Assembly (NCBI RefSeq): GCF_002813245.1
Contig: NZ_PHUF01000007.1
Span: 62,001-126,000 of the forward strand
Direction of reading: 5' to 3'
Origin: Novosphingobium kunmingense
GTDB taxonomy: Bacteria; Pseudomonadota; Alphaproteobacteria; Sphingomonadales; Sphingomonadaceae
Length of the DNA stretch: 64,000 nt
Shown here: positions 1 to 9,511 of the stretch, in pieces
Numbering within the stretch: the stretch's first letter is position 1
Layout of the letters: each line of letters opens with the position of its first letter
Program-made: the position numbers and the translations under genes
Notes under the pieces: generated by a model
Told to the model about the DNA's origin: nothing
Databases searched by the model: none
The model's input: only the letters and a program-made list of their open reading frames with translations

Positions 1-1
1 C

Positions 2-1102
2 AGCAACACCATCCGCAACGCCTATTCGGTCGCCAACAACGTGCCCGACGACTACGTGACAAGCGCAGGCACCTCGGTTGCGATTCCGGGCGGGCTGAAC
101 CGCATTGCCGAGGATCGCCGCGATCTCTTCGCCCTGGTCGAAGGCGGCACCGGCGCGCTGCTGTTCGAGGCTGGCTTGCGCTGGGAAAACACCGACGTCT
201 CGATCACTGACCTGGCGGCGCCCGCGACGATCGACACCGACTACAATTACCTCCTGCCCTCCGCCTCGCTCAAGCTGCAGCTTGGCGATGGACGGATCAC
301 CGCTTCGGCGGCGCGCACGGTGCGCCGTCCGCGCCTCGACTACCTCGTTCCGGCAACGCTGGAAGAGGAGTACGGCGACAACGACTTCCTAGGAAATCCT
401 GCGCTCAAGCCCGAATCTGCCTGGGGCGGCGACCTCGGCTACGAATACCGCCTCGGCCGTACCGGCGTTATCGGGGTCAACCTGTTCTATCGCCGGGTCG
501 AAAACCTCATCGAACTGGCGACCGTGCTCGACGCGAGCGGCAATCCGGTACCGGGATCGGCCAACAGCGATCCGGCCGACGTCGACACTTTCGTCCTCCA
601 GCCGCGGAACGCCGGCACCGGCGAGGTATGGGGCGTCGAGTTCGACCTCTCGGCCAGCCTCGGCGCCTTCGGCCTCAGGAACACGGGCGTGTTCGGCAAC
701 CTCAGCCTGATCGACAGCAAGGTCGCCGACGTGTTCGGATCGCGGCGCTTCAACGGCCAATCGTCCTACGTCTACAACTTCGGTGTGATCCAGAATCTCC
801 CCTCGGTTGGTGCCAGCTTCGGTGCGACCTACCGCAAACAGGGCCCGGCCTATGATCGCATCGTCGGCGAAGAGATCCGCACCACCTATGGCGCCGATCT
901 TGAAGTGTTCATCGAAAAGCGCTTCGGCAAGAGCTTCACGATCCGCGGCGTCGGATCGAACCTGCTCAACGCCAGCAAGGACGAGGCCTTCAACAAATTC
1001 ACCACCATCCCCAGCCAGATCGCCCGCGATTTCGACGAATACGAGCTCGAAACCGAAACCGCCGGCCCGGTCTTCCAGGTCGTAGCGCGGTTCGCGTTCT
1101 GA
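2..1102 (+). CDS. TonB-dependent receptor, C-terminal part (start outside window)
   Basis: The reading frame is open from the first bases of the window, so the plug domain and signal peptide lie upstream. The visible part is outer-membrane beta-barrel: alternating aromatic/hydrophobic strands, repeated short turns, a phrase typical of TBDRs near residues 120-150 (YGDNDFLGNPALKPE) and a terminal phenylalanine (ARFAF), as expected for a BAM-assembled barrel. Its stop overlaps the ATG of the phytase gene by one base (TGATG), so the two are translationally coupled. TBDR-phytase pairs are a known arrangement in alphaproteobacteria and suggest uptake of phytate or its inositol-phosphate products; the substrate is inferred from the neighbour only. 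Confidence 0.93.
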   Translation, partial: SNTIRNAYSVANNVPDDYVTSAGTSVAIPGGLNRIAEDRRDLFALVEGGTGALLFEAGLRWENTDVSITDLAAPATIDTDYNYLLPSASLKLQLGDGRITASAARTVRRPRLDYLVPATLEEEYGDNDFLGNPALKPESAWGGDLGYEYRLGRTGVIGVNLFYRRVENLIELATVLDASGNPVPGSANSDPADVDTFVLQPRNAGTGEVWGVEFDLSASLGAFGLRNTGVFGNLSLIDSKVADVFGSRRFNGQSSYVYNFGVIQNLPSVGASFGATYRKQGPAYDRIVGEEIRTTYGADLEVFIEKRFGKSFTIRGVGSNLLNASKDEAFNKFTTIPSQIARDFDEYELETETAGPVFQVVARFAF

Positions 1103-2124
1103 TGCGCCGAGCGGCCATCATGGCGGCGGCCCTGCTGGCGGGATGCGCCAGTGTCCCGTCGCCGATCCGGCCGCCTGCCAGCACGGTGACGGCAGCCGCC
1201 GAAACCGCTCCGGTGGGCACCGACAAGGCCGACGCTGCCGACGATCCGGCGATCTGGCGCAATTCGGCGGATCCGGCGCGCAGCCTTATCGTCGCAACCG
1301 ACAAGAAGGCGGGCCTCTATGTCTACGGGCTCGACGGCGCGGTGCGCTCGTTCGAAGCGGCGGGCCGACTGAACAACGTCGACCTTATCGATCTGGGGCA
1401 GCAAGGCGTGATCGTCGTCGCGAGCGATCGCAATGATCCGGTCGAAGCGCGCCTGCGGCTCTACCGGCTCGACACCGGGACCGGCAGGCTGGCCTCGCTC
1501 GGCACGGTGAGCGGCGGGGCGGGTGAAGGCTATGGTGTGTGCCTGATGCACGGTGACGGCGGATTCTACGCCTTTTCCGTGCTCAAGGCCGGGGACGTCC
1601 ACCAGATCGCCATCAACCTCACGGGCACCGCGCCAACCGGCACGATCGTGCGCAGCCTCAAGCTCGCCACACAGACCGAAGGCTGCGTGGCCGACGTGCG
1701 CAGCGGCACGCTTTTCGTGGGCGAAGAAGATCGCGGCATCTGGGCCTTCGACGCAAGGCGGCAAGGATCGGCCGATGGCAGGCTGGTTGCCGCGGTCGAC
1801 GGCCGGCAACTGGTCGCCGACGTCGAAGGTCTCGCCCTGGCACCGGAAGGCTCTGACGGCGGCTGGCTGATCGCCTCGAGCCAGGGCGACAACGCCTACG
1901 CGCTGTTCCGTCTTCCGGGTCTGGAACCGGCCGGACGCTTTCGCATTGCGCCCGGCAGTGTAGGCGCAGCTGAGGAGACCGACGGAATCGACCTGGCACT
2001 CGGCAATTTCGGCCCTTTCTATCCCGAAGGTTTGTTCGTTGCACAGGATGGGCACAACCAGCCCGCCGCGCAGAACTTCAAGCTCGTATCCTGGCGCGAG
2101 ATTCGCGAGGCTGTGGCCCGCTAG
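1102..2124 (+). CDS. Beta-propeller phytase (3-phytase), lipoprotein
   Basis: A 340-residue protein with a lipoprotein signal (lipobox LLAGC, cysteine near residue 15). It carries marks of beta-propeller phytases: DDPAIW at about residues 47-52, NNVDLI, a GEGYG turn, and the late segments SSQGDNAYALF and EGLFVAQDGHN that supply calcium-binding acidic residues. These Ca-dependent enzymes remove phosphate stepwise from myo-inositol hexakisphosphate. The lipobox predicts attachment to a membrane on the periplasmic or outer face. Its start overlaps the receptor stop (TGATG), so receptor and enzyme should be made together for phytate scavenging. Length is close to the family norm of about 350-380 residues. 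Confidence 0.9.
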   Translation: MRRAAIMAAALLAGCASVPSPIRPPASTVTAAAETAPVGTDKADAADDPAIWRNSADPARSLIVATDKKAGLYVYGLDGAVRSFEAAGRLNNVDLIDLGQQGVIVVASDRNDPVEARLRLYRLDTGTGRLASLGTVSGGAGEGYGVCLMHGDGGFYAFSVLKAGDVHQIAINLTGTAPTGTIVRSLKLATQTEGCVADVRSGTLFVGEEDRGIWAFDARRQGSADGRLVAAVDGRQLVADVEGLALAPEGSDGGWLIASSQGDNAYALFRLPGLEPAGRFRIAPGSVGAAEETDGIDLALGNFGPFYPEGLFVAQDGHNQPAAQNFKLVSWREIREAVAR

Positions 2125-2135
2125 CCCGCGCCAGG

Positions 2136-2171
2136 CCCTGCCGCGTCAGTCCGGGCCGGAAAGCGGCAGGG
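2136..2171. terminator. Possible bidirectional hairpin between convergent genes
   Basis: CCCTGCCGC at 2136-2144 pairs perfectly with GCGGCAGGG at 2163-2171. The right arm lies inside the last codons of the minus-strand kinase. There is no T-tract, so intrinsic termination is uncertain. Confidence 0.3.
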
Positions 2172-3288
2172 TGACGCGGAAGGTGCTGCCCTTGCCGGGC
2201 GCGCTGGCCGCCAGTTCGATCGTGCCGCCGTGCAGTTCGACCAGTTGCCGCACCAGGGCAAGGCCGATCCCCAGCCCGTCGCGCGAATTGCCGCTGGCGG
2301 CCGGGCCTTGCGCGAACAGCGTGAAGATCGCGTCCTGCTGGTCGGCGGGAATGCCCACCCCGCTGTCGCTCACCTCAATCGTCACCGCATCGCCCTCTTG
2401 CCGCGCCGACAACGCGATCGTGCCCGGACTATCGGTATAGCGGGCCGCGTTGTTCAGCAGGTTGATCAGCACCTGCGCGAGGCGGGCGTGGTCGCCGGTC
2501 AGCTCGACCGGGTCATGCGGCAGGTCGACCGTCAGCCGGTGGCGGCGCGCCTCGATCGCCGGCGAAGCAGCCGAAACCGAAAAGTCGACCAGTTCGGCAA
2601 GAAGGATCGTGCCAAGGCGCAGGGAAATCTTGCCCTGGTCGATCCGCGCGATGTCGAGCAGATCGTCGACCAGCCGCGACAGATGATCGACGCTGCGTCG
2701 CATCTGGACGCGGATTTCTCGCGCGTCACCGGTACCTTCGCGCTTCTCGAGGAGGTTGAGCCCGGCCCCCAGGGCGGTTGCCGGGTTGCGCAATTCGTGG
2801 CCTAGAACCGCAAGGAAACGGTTCTTGTTGGCGTCGGCTTCCTTCAGCGCGCCGGTCAAACGGTCGAGCTCGTCGCGCTGGGCGACGATGCGGCGACGCT
2901 GTTCGAACATGTCGAAGAAAACGGCAGCCTTCGAGCGCAGGATATCGGCTTCAATCGGCTTCTGCAGGAAATCGACCGCGCCGGCCTCGTAGCCGCGAAA
3001 GCGGCGCTGGCGGTCGGCGCTGCCAGCAGTCAGGAAGATTATCGGCACGTGGCGCGTGCGATCGCTGCCGCGCATGAATTCGGCGAGCTGGAAGCCATCC
3101 ATTTCGGGCATCTGCACATCGAGCAAGGCCAGCGCGACATCGTGAACGAGGAGGAGTTCGAGCGCCTCTTCTCCCGACCGTGCCTTGAGACAGACGAGGC
3201 CCTCGCGTTGCAGGAGCGCCTCGAGCGCGAGCAGGTTCTCCTCAAGGTCGTCGACCAGCAGGAAATGGATCGGACCCTGCGCGATCAT
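2146..3288 (-). CDS. Receiver-histidine kinase (REC-HisKA-HATPase)
   Basis: A 380-residue soluble kinase. The N-terminal receiver (about 8-120) has the acidic pair DD at 13-14, phospho-acceptor Asp57 (LLDVQMPEMDG) and a KP motif. A short coiled coil leads to a HisKA domain with His164 in GHELRNP, then a HATPase_c domain with N-, G1- (SGVGIPADQ) and G2-type (GLGIGLALV) boxes. It has no membrane segment or sensor, so it probably receives a signal by phosphorylation of its own receiver, for instance from the large hybrid kinase of the same operon. Its ATG overlaps the CheB stop by 4 bases, making it the last gene of the four-gene operon. Confidence 0.9.
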   Translation of the reverse strand: MIAQGPIHFLLVDDLEENLLALEALLQREGLVCLKARSGEEALELLLVHDVALALLDVQMPEMDGFQLAEFMRGSDRTRHVPIIFLTAGSADRQRRFRGYEAGAVDFLQKPIEADILRSKAAVFFDMFEQRRRIVAQRDELDRLTGALKEADANKNRFLAVLGHELRNPATALGAGLNLLEKREGTGDAREIRVQMRRSVDHLSRLVDDLLDIARIDQGKISLRLGTILLAELVDFSVSAASPAIEARRHRLTVDLPHDPVELTGDHARLAQVLINLLNNAARYTDSPGTIALSARQEGDAVTIEVSDSGVGIPADQQDAIFTLFAQGPAASGNSRDGLGIGLALVRQLVELHGGTIELAASAPGKGSTFRVTLPLSGPD

Positions 3289-3863
3289 GCCGCCCCTCCC
3301 GCGGCACGCAGGGCCGCGACAATGCCATCCATGTCGGCAATTTGCGCCGAGGGACAGGCGCGCAGCGCGGCTTGGGGCATGGTCGCCGCCATCGCGCTGG
3401 CAGGATCCTGGACAAGCGCCGTTCCCCCGGCTTGGCAGACTGCCAGCAACCCTTCCGCGCCGTCCTCGTTGGCGCCCGTCAGGACGATGGCCAGAAGGTC
3501 GGGGCCGAAGGCGTGGGCGGCGCTTTCGAACAGGACGTCGATTGCCGGACGGCTGTAGTTGACAAGCTCGTCCGACGAGAGCGCGAGAGTCCCTTCGGTT
3601 TCGACCAGCAGGTGATAATCGGCCGGTGCGAAATAGACCGTACCAGGCTCTGCCAGCTCCTTGTCTTCGGCCTCTTTGACCCTCACCCGGCAGCGCGGAT
3701 CCATCAGCGCTACCAGCGCATGATCCCGATCCGGGGGCACATGAACGACAACCAAGACCGGCGCAGGATAGCCATCGGGCAGCTGCGGCAGGATCGTCAG
3801 CAACGCCTCGACCGCCCCCGCCGAGGCGCCGACGACCACCGCGCGGATCGGCCCCGGGATCAT
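3285..3863 (-). CDS. CheB-type methylesterase domain protein
   Basis: 192 residues consisting only of the CheB methylesterase domain, without the N-terminal receiver of chemotaxis CheB. The catalytic serine is in GASAGA (Ser14), with His41 (VVVHVPP) and Asp134 (TGANEDG) as the likely triad. Canonical CheB removes methyl groups from receptor glutamates. No methyl-accepting chemoreceptor or CheA/CheW lies nearby, so the target is unknown. It overlaps the CheR stop (4 bases) and the receiver-kinase start (4 bases), so all three should be translated in step. CheB/CheR pairs beside hybrid kinases occur in other proteobacteria in non-chemotaxis settings. Confidence 0.88.
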   Translation of the reverse strand: MIPGPIRAVVVGASAGAVEALLTILPQLPDGYPAPVLVVVHVPPDRDHALVALMDPRCRVRVKEAEDKELAEPGTVYFAPADYHLLVETEGTLALSSDELVNYSRPAIDVLFESAAHAFGPDLLAIVLTGANEDGAEGLLAVCQAGGTALVQDPASAMAATMPQAALRACPSAQIADMDGIVAALRAAGGAA

Positions 3864-4690
3864 GCGCCCTGCCTCAGATAGATCTTCTCGTCGCGAACGA
3901 ACTCCGTGAAAGCGGCAGAGTGGGCCGAAAAGCGCAGGCTCTCCTTCGATCCCAGCCCGAGAAAACCATGCCGGACTAGCGAATCCCGGAACAGACCCAC
4001 GGCGCGGTCCTGCAGGTCGCGATCGAAATAGATCAGTACGTTGCGGCAGGAAATAAGGTGCATTTCCGAAAAGACGGCATCGGTAACCAGGCTGTGATCG
4101 GAAAACACCACGCGTTCGCGCAGGGTCCGGTCGAAGACAGCGCGGCCATGATCGGCGCGGTAGTAGTCGGACAGCGAGGATCGCCCACCCGACTTCTGGT
4201 GGTTCTCGGTAAAGCGGCGGATCAGGTCGAGCGAATAGATCCCGGTTTCCGCCGCAACCAAGGCGTTGGGGTTGATGTCCGTGGCATAAAACAGGGTGCG
4301 ATCGTAAAGTCCTTCTTCGCGCAGCAGGATCGCCAGCGAATAGAGCTCCTCGCCATTGCTGCAGCCCGCCACCCAGACCTTGAGCGACGGATAGGTCTTG
4401 AGGTGGGGCACCACCTGTTCGCGCAGCGCCCGGAAATAACCGGGATCGCGAAACATTTCGCTGACCTGCACGGTCAGGTAATTGAGCAGCCGCGGCAACA
4501 GGGCCGCATCGTGGAGCAGCGCCTCCTGCATGGCCGACAGGCTGGCAAAGCCCAGCTGAATCCGCGCCTGGGTGAGCCGCCTCCGGATCGACGCACGCGC
4601 GTAGTGCCTGAAATCGTAGTGATAGCGCTGGTTCAAGGCCTCGAGCAGCAGCTCGATCTCGATATCCTCGACGGGTGCGGAGATGGTCAT
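3860..4690 (-). CDS. CheR-type protein-glutamate methyltransferase
   Basis: A 276-residue SAM-dependent methyltransferase of the CheR family, with an N-terminal helical CheR_N region and a catalytic domain including VWVAGCSNGEE (SAM-binding loop), ATDINPNAL and LISCRNVLIYF, which are hallmark CheR motifs. I chose the ATG at 4690, four bases after the stop of the upstream kinase, rather than in-frame ATGs that would overlap that kinase. There is no TPR or PAS extension. Its product should methylate glutamates on a partner not encoded here; the adjacent hybrid kinase is a candidate (inference). Confidence 0.9.
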   Translation of the reverse strand: MTISAPVEDIEIELLLEALNQRYHYDFRHYARASIRRRLTQARIQLGFASLSAMQEALLHDAALLPRLLNYLTVQVSEMFRDPGYFRALREQVVPHLKTYPSLKVWVAGCSNGEELYSLAILLREEGLYDRTLFYATDINPNALVAAETGIYSLDLIRRFTENHQKSGGRSSLSDYYRADHGRAVFDRTLRERVVFSDHSLVTDAVFSEMHLISCRNVLIYFDRDLQDRAVGLFRDSLVRHGFLGLGSKESLRFSAHSAAFTEFVRDEKIYLRQGA

Positions 4691-4694
4691 GGCC

Positions 4695-7600
4695 CTAACG
4701 CGGCATCCAGACGCGAACCAGTGACAACAACTTGTCGACATCGATCGGCTTGGCCATGTAATCGTTGGCACCGGCATCGAGGCACTTTTCCTGGTCGTCG
4801 GGCATGGCCTTGGCGGTCAGCATGACGATCGGCAGGTCGCGCCAGCGGGCGTCCTTGCGGATCGCGCGAGTAGCGGCAAGGCCGTCCATGATCGGCATCA
4901 TCACGTCCATCAGCACCAGGTCGATGGCCTTGCCCGGATCGTTCGCCGAAGCGGCAAGCGCTTCGATCGCCTCTTGACCGTTGCGGGCGATGGCGATGGC
5001 GGCACCGCGCGGCTCGAGAACACTGGTCAGCGAATACACGTTGCGCACGTCGTCTTCGACGATGAGGATGCGCCGGCCTTCGAGCACCGCGTCGCGGAAG
5101 CGTGCCTTCTGGATCATCTGTCGCTGTTCAGGCGGCAGATCGGCCACCACGCGGTGGAGGAACAGGGTCACTTCGTCGAGCAGACGTTCGGGCGATTTGG
5201 CACCCTTGATGATGATCGAGCTGGAATAGCGGCGCAGGCGCTGCTCGTCGTCGGGGCCAAGGTCATGGCCGGTGTAGACGATGACCGGCGGAAAACTCCG
5301 ATCCTCGCGGCTGCTCAGCGTCTCGAGCAAGTCGAATCCCGAAGCATCGGGCAGGTTCAGGTCGAGCACCATGCAGTCGAATGTCTGCTGACCGAGCTGG
5401 TCGAGGCATTCCGCGGCAGTCCCCACGGCGACGGTCTCGACTTCGTCCGAACCGAGCAGCTCGCGCACGGCTTCGCGCTGGACCTCGTTGTCCTCGACGA
5501 TCAGCACACGCCGCATCGTGGTCGAAAGCTGGTCCTGCAAATTGCCCAGCACCTGGGCCAGGTCGTCGTGCCGGATCGGCTTGATGTGATAACCGATCGC
5601 GCCGAGCGACAGCGCGGTCTGGCTGTAATCGCTTCCGGAAATGACGTGGACCGGAATGTGGCGAGTGGCTTCGTCATGCTTGAGCCGGTCGAGCACGGTC
5701 AGGCCGGATTGATCGGGCAGACCGAGATCGAGGACGATTGCGCTCGGCCGATGCTCACCGGCCAGCCGAACCGCTTCTTCGGCAGTGCTGGCGACGATGC
5801 ACTGGAAACCCATCTGCTGCGACAGGTCGGCAACGATCGACGCGAAGTCCGCGTCGTCCTCGATCACCAGCAGAATGCGGCGCGAGGGGTCGAGCGTGTT
5901 GCGATCGTCGCGAACGACCTTGCGCGGCTGGCGCGTGGTGGAAAGGTTTGCCGCGGCGGGCGGCCCCGCCGGAATGGCGACCGGCGCCACGGGCACGGCA
6001 GTACGGGCAGCCACCTTCGACGGATCGTAGTTGACCGGCACGGTAAGGGTGAAGGTGCTGCCTTTGCCCGGCGTGCTATCCAGCGTTATCGCACCGCCGA
6101 GGAGACGCGCCAGCTCGCGCGAAATCGACAGGCCCAGCCCGGTTCCGCCGAAGCGTCGGCTGATCGTCCCGTCGGCCTGCTGGAACGCCTCGAAAATGGA
6201 CTGCTGCTGCTCGCGCGAGATGCCGATGCCAGTGTCCTCCACCGCAAAGGCCAGCCTGCCCTCGTCCACCGTCGCAATCCGCAGTTTCACGCTGCCCTGC
6301 TCGGTGAACTTGAACGCGTTCGACAACAGGTTGCGCAGGATCTGCTCCAGCCGCAGACGGTCGGTCTCGACCGCGTCGGACAATCCGCCTTGCAGCTCGA
6401 CGGCAAACGCGACGCCGCGCTGGTCGGCCACCGGGGCGAAGACCTGTTCGAGATCTGCGGTCAGCCGCTGCAACGACACCACTTCGGGCTGGATCTGGAC
6501 ATGGCCGGCCTCGATCTTCGAGAGGTCGAGGATGTCGTTGATGAGGGTGAGGAGATCGTTGCCCGAGGATTCGATCGTCCGTGCGAACCTGACCTGGTCG
6601 TCGGACAGGTTGCCCTCGCCGTTGTCGCCCAGGAGCTTCGAGAGGATCAGCAGCGAATTGAGCGGGGTGCGCAATTCGTGGCTCATGTTGGCAAGGAAAT
6701 CGCTCTTGTACTGGCTCGCCTGTTCGAGTTCGCGCGCCTTGACGGCCAGGGCTCCTGCCCCCTTCTCCAGCTGGTCGCGCTGCGTTTCGAGAAGCTGGGC
6801 CTGCTCTTCGAGTTCGCTGTTGGTCTGTTCCAGTTCGGCCTGCTGCTGCTCGAGCCGCGCCTGCGATTCCTTGAGCGCGCGACCCTGCTCCTCGAGCTCC
6901 TCGTTCGAAACGCGGAGCTCCTCGCTCTGCGCCTGGAGCTCGGCCGCCTGGCGCTGCGTTTCCTCAAGTGCATCCTGCAACCGTGCGCGAAACCGCGCCG
7001 AACGAAGCGCGATGCCAAGGCTGTCCGACGCCTGTTCGAGCAAGGCCAGCGTGTCCTCCGGAACCGGCCTGAAAAAGCCAAGTTCGATCACCGCGTTGAC
7101 CGTCCCGTCGGCGGTTGCGGGGGCGATGACGATATGGCGCGGCTGCGCGCTGCCGAAGGCGGAGCCGACCGAAAGATAAGTCTCGGGCACATCGCTCAGC
7201 ACGACGGCCCGGTTGCTTTCGGCGACCTTGCCGAGCAGCCCGTCGCCGTATCCGAAGGCGTCGGGCATGACGACGCTGGCCGGCACGCCCAAGGTGGCAA
7301 TGCGGCGGAAGGTCCCGCCCTCGCCCTTGAACACGGCGCCGCCCTCGAACCCAAGATACTGTGCCAGGTAGACCAGGACGTCATGGCCGATCTGTTCGAT
7401 CGTCTTGTCGCCGCGTGTCGCCGTGACAAGGCCGACTAGGCCCGCACTGAGCCAGTCCTGCCGCCGCCGCTGGCCCATGGCGCGACGCACCAGGAGGAAG
7501 ATCGCGATCGTCAGCGCCGCACCGATCAGCGCCATGACCACGCTGCTGGTCAGCGCGCTGCGCGACGCGACGGACATCTCGGCGATGCGAAGCTGGCGCT

Positions 7601-8141
7601 GCCGCAGCTCCTCGCGACTCATGATGCTGATCTGGTTGCGGATCGCGTCCATTTCGATCTTGCCACGGTCGCCCAAGGCCAGGTTCTGATCGAGGCCGGA
7701 CGCCTCGTCCTGACGGACATCCAGCCCTTTCCGTAGCAGCTCCAACTTGGCCGCGATGCGCGGCTTGAGGTCGGTGAGGTTCGCGGTCTGGAAGGCATCG
7801 TCCGCAACCAGTTGCTCAACTTTCGCAAGCCGCGTCGGGACCAGCGCTGCGGCTGTCGTATAGGGTTCGAGGTAAGCCTCTCGCTTGGTCAGCAGATAGC
7901 CGCGCTGGCCGGTTTCCGCGTCCTTCAAGGTCGAGATCAGGCTGTCGAGGGCGATCAGCACCTCGTGCGTTTCGCGAACCTCCCGATCGGCGTTGCGAAG
8001 AAGCTGGATATTCGTCCACGACAGGGCACCGCTGACCAGAAAGAACGCCAGTCCGGTAACGAGACCCACGACCGTCCAGAAACGGCCCCCCAACTCTTGA
8101 CGCAATTGACTTTCCCCACTCACCCGAACCGGGCCGACCAA
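4695..8141 (-). CDS. CHASE3-GAF hybrid histidine kinase with three receivers
   Basis: 1148 residues. Membrane helices at about 22-44 and 198-218 flank a periplasmic CHASE3 domain (about 45-190, with GQRGYLLT). A GAF domain (250-385) and a long Glu/Gln-rich coiled coil (385-480) follow. HisKA has His488 (MSHELRTP) and the HATPase lies at about 595-705. Three receivers have acceptors Asp805, Asp927 and Asp1079. REC1 and REC2 lack a canonical spacing of the switch residues, while REC3 looks complete (MLTAKA, KP). It is the first gene of the operon with CheR, CheB and a receiver-kinase. It resembles the stress-sensing multi-receiver hybrids common in soil alphaproteobacteria; the signal is unknown. 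Confidence 0.92.
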   Translation of the reverse strand: MVGPVRVSGESQLRQELGGRFWTVVGLVTGLAFFLVSGALSWTNIQLLRNADREVRETHEVLIALDSLISTLKDAETGQRGYLLTKREAYLEPYTTAAALVPTRLAKVEQLVADDAFQTANLTDLKPRIAAKLELLRKGLDVRQDEASGLDQNLALGDRGKIEMDAIRNQISIMSREELRQRQLRIAEMSVASRSALTSSVVMALIGAALTIAIFLLVRRAMGQRRRQDWLSAGLVGLVTATRGDKTIEQIGHDVLVYLAQYLGFEGGAVFKGEGGTFRRIATLGVPASVVMPDAFGYGDGLLGKVAESNRAVVLSDVPETYLSVGSAFGSAQPRHIVIAPATADGTVNAVIELGFFRPVPEDTLALLEQASDSLGIALRSARFRARLQDALEETQRQAAELQAQSEELRVSNEELEEQGRALKESQARLEQQQAELEQTNSELEEQAQLLETQRDQLEKGAGALAVKARELEQASQYKSDFLANMSHELRTPLNSLLILSKLLGDNGEGNLSDDQVRFARTIESSGNDLLTLINDILDLSKIEAGHVQIQPEVVSLQRLTADLEQVFAPVADQRGVAFAVELQGGLSDAVETDRLRLEQILRNLLSNAFKFTEQGSVKLRIATVDEGRLAFAVEDTGIGISREQQQSIFEAFQQADGTISRRFGGTGLGLSISRELARLLGGAITLDSTPGKGSTFTLTVPVNYDPSKVAARTAVPVAPVAIPAGPPAAANLSTTRQPRKVVRDDRNTLDPSRRILLVIEDDADFASIVADLSQQMGFQCIVASTAEEAVRLAGEHRPSAIVLDLGLPDQSGLTVLDRLKHDEATRHIPVHVISGSDYSQTALSLGAIGYHIKPIRHDDLAQVLGNLQDQLSTTMRRVLIVEDNEVQREAVRELLGSDEVETVAVGTAAECLDQLGQQTFDCMVLDLNLPDASGFDLLETLSSREDRSFPPVIVYTGHDLGPDDEQRLRRYSSSIIIKGAKSPERLLDEVTLFLHRVVADLPPEQRQMIQKARFRDAVLEGRRILIVEDDVRNVYSLTSVLEPRGAAIAIARNGQEAIEALAASANDPGKAIDLVLMDVMMPIMDGLAATRAIRKDARWRDLPIVMLTAKAMPDDQEKCLDAGANDYMAKPIDVDKLLSLVRVWMPR

Positions 8142-8356
8142 ACGCTCGAACGGGCGAGATCTGCCCGCTTTTGCAGCGACGGAAATCCCGATACGGATTA
8201 CCGCTTATCGTGCAGATACGCAGGAGCAGGCAAAAGGTTCCTCGGACAGGACGATTTTCGGACTGGTCCGAATGCGACGGTCTGCCATCGCCACGCCGGT
8301 CGATTTCATGCCGCCGGAACGCAACAGTATTTACATGAGCGTCGTCCGCATGTTCA

Positions 8357-8387
8357 GTGTGGTTCCGATGTTGATCCAGAACCACAC
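8357..8387. promoter_or_regulatory. Inverted repeat upstream of lacI-type gene
   Basis: GTGTGGTTC (8357-8365) and GAACCACAC (8379-8387) are perfect 9-base arms separated by 13 bases. The right arm ends about 40 bases before the ATG of the LacI gene, in the 285-base divergent region with the hybrid kinase. It could be an autoregulatory operator or an RNA hairpin in the leader; the sequence alone does not decide. Confidence 0.45.
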
Positions 8388-8426
8388 CACGCTGCATGTC
8401 CAAACCCATCCTTGTCGCATGAAGCC

Positions 8427-9464
8427 ATGAGCAAGGACGAGCGCGTAGACGTCGAAGCAGAAAGCGGACCGGTCCGCACGATCACCGACCTTGCCCGGCT
8501 GGCGGGGGTTTCGGCGGGAACCGTGTCGCGGGCGCTGGCCGGCAATTCGCTGGTCAACGTGAAGACCCGCGAACGCATCCAGCACCTCGCCCGGTCACAT
8601 GGCTTCCAGCTGAACCAGGTAGCCAGCAACCTGCGCCGCCAGCGCACCGGCGTCATCGGTGTCGCCATTCCGCTGGGCCACGACCGTCGCCAGCAGATCT
8701 CCGACGTCTTCTTCATGACCCTGCTCGGCTATCTGGCCGACGAGCTGACCGAGCGCGGCTACGACCTGATGTTGCGACGCGTGCTGCCTGACCGGGACGT
8801 GGACTGGCTCGACCGCTTCATCGGTTCGGGCATGATCGACGGGGTCATCGTGATCGGACAGTCCGACCAGTTCGAGCGCATCGAGGACGTGGCCGACGGT
8901 TATCGCCCGATGGTCGTCTGGGGCAACCATAGCGAAGGTCAGCGCCATTGCGTGGTCGGCTCGGACAACAGGCTGGGCGGAAAGCTCGCCGCCGAGCGCC
9001 TGATCGCGGGTGGGGCGAAGCGTCTAGCCTTCTTCGGCGCGACCGAGCCGATCGAGTTTGCGGCTCGCTTTGCCGGGGCGAGCGACGTCGCGCGGCGAAT
9101 GGGCGTGTCGATCAAAGCCTATCCCACGCACCTGTCCGCCGATCGCACGGCAGAGGAAATTGCAGCGCATCTCGATCACCATCTGGGTGAATTCGACGCG
9201 ATCTTCGCCGCCACCGACTCGCTTGCCGTGGCCTGCCTCAAGGGACTGCACGAGCGGGGCGTGCGGGTTCCCGAACAGGTACGCCTGGTCGGCTTCGACG
9301 ACCTGCCGATCGCCGCCGAGACCATGCCGCCGCTGACCACGATCCGCCAGGACATCGCCGGCGGGGCCCGCGGCCTGGTCGACCTTCTGCTGCGCCGCCT
9401 GCAGGGCGAGGACACCGAAAGCCTGGTCCTACCGCCTCAGTTGATCGTCAGGGCCACCGCCTGA
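8427..9464 (+). CDS. LacI family transcriptional regulator (orphan)
   Basis: 345 residues: an N-terminal LacI helix-turn-helix (TDLARLAGVSAGTVSRAL, about 20-40) followed by a periplasmic-binding-protein-like effector domain ending in LVGFDDLPIA and TTIRQD. The chosen ATG at 8427 is followed immediately by a typical short leader; the frame runs open much further upstream, opposite the kinase gene, which I regard as meaningless. It is clearly a paralog of the LacI protein at 59629-60630, with shared phrases across the whole length such as RIIGSGM/RFIGSGM DGV and GYRPxVVWG. No sugar gene adjoins it, so its targets are not visible here. It is convergent with the TamAB operon. Confidence 0.9.
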   Translation: MSKDERVDVEAESGPVRTITDLARLAGVSAGTVSRALAGNSLVNVKTRERIQHLARSHGFQLNQVASNLRRQRTGVIGVAIPLGHDRRQQISDVFFMTLLGYLADELTERGYDLMLRRVLPDRDVDWLDRFIGSGMIDGVIVIGQSDQFERIEDVADGYRPMVVWGNHSEGQRHCVVGSDNRLGGKLAAERLIAGGAKRLAFFGATEPIEFAARFAGASDVARRMGVSIKAYPTHLSADRTAEEIAAHLDHHLGEFDAIFAATDSLAVACLKGLHERGVRVPEQVRLVGFDDLPIAAETMPPLTTIRQDIAGGARGLVDLLLRRLQGEDTESLVLPPQLIVRATA

Positions 9465-9479
9465 ACGATTGCGCGCGCG

Positions 9480-9500
9480 GGCCGGGCCATCATCCCGGCC
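9480..9500. terminator. GC hairpin between convergent genes
   Basis: GGCCGGG (9480-9486) and CCCGGCC (9494-9500) form a 7-bp stem with a 7-base loop between the stops of the LacI gene and the minus-strand lipoprotein gene. No T-tract is present on either side. Confidence 0.4.
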
Positions 9501-9511
9501 AGCGCGATGGT

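Noticed and set aside
4974-7439. 821-residue open frame on the plus strand opposite the hybrid kinase
   Set aside because: The kinase on the minus strand has full-length domain evidence; the opposite translation is Arg/Gln/Ala-rich without motifs.
7812-8426. 205-residue N-terminal extension of the orphan LacI protein
   Set aside because: The extension is antisense to the hybrid kinase start; the HTH begins where a LacI protein should begin, just after ATG 8427.
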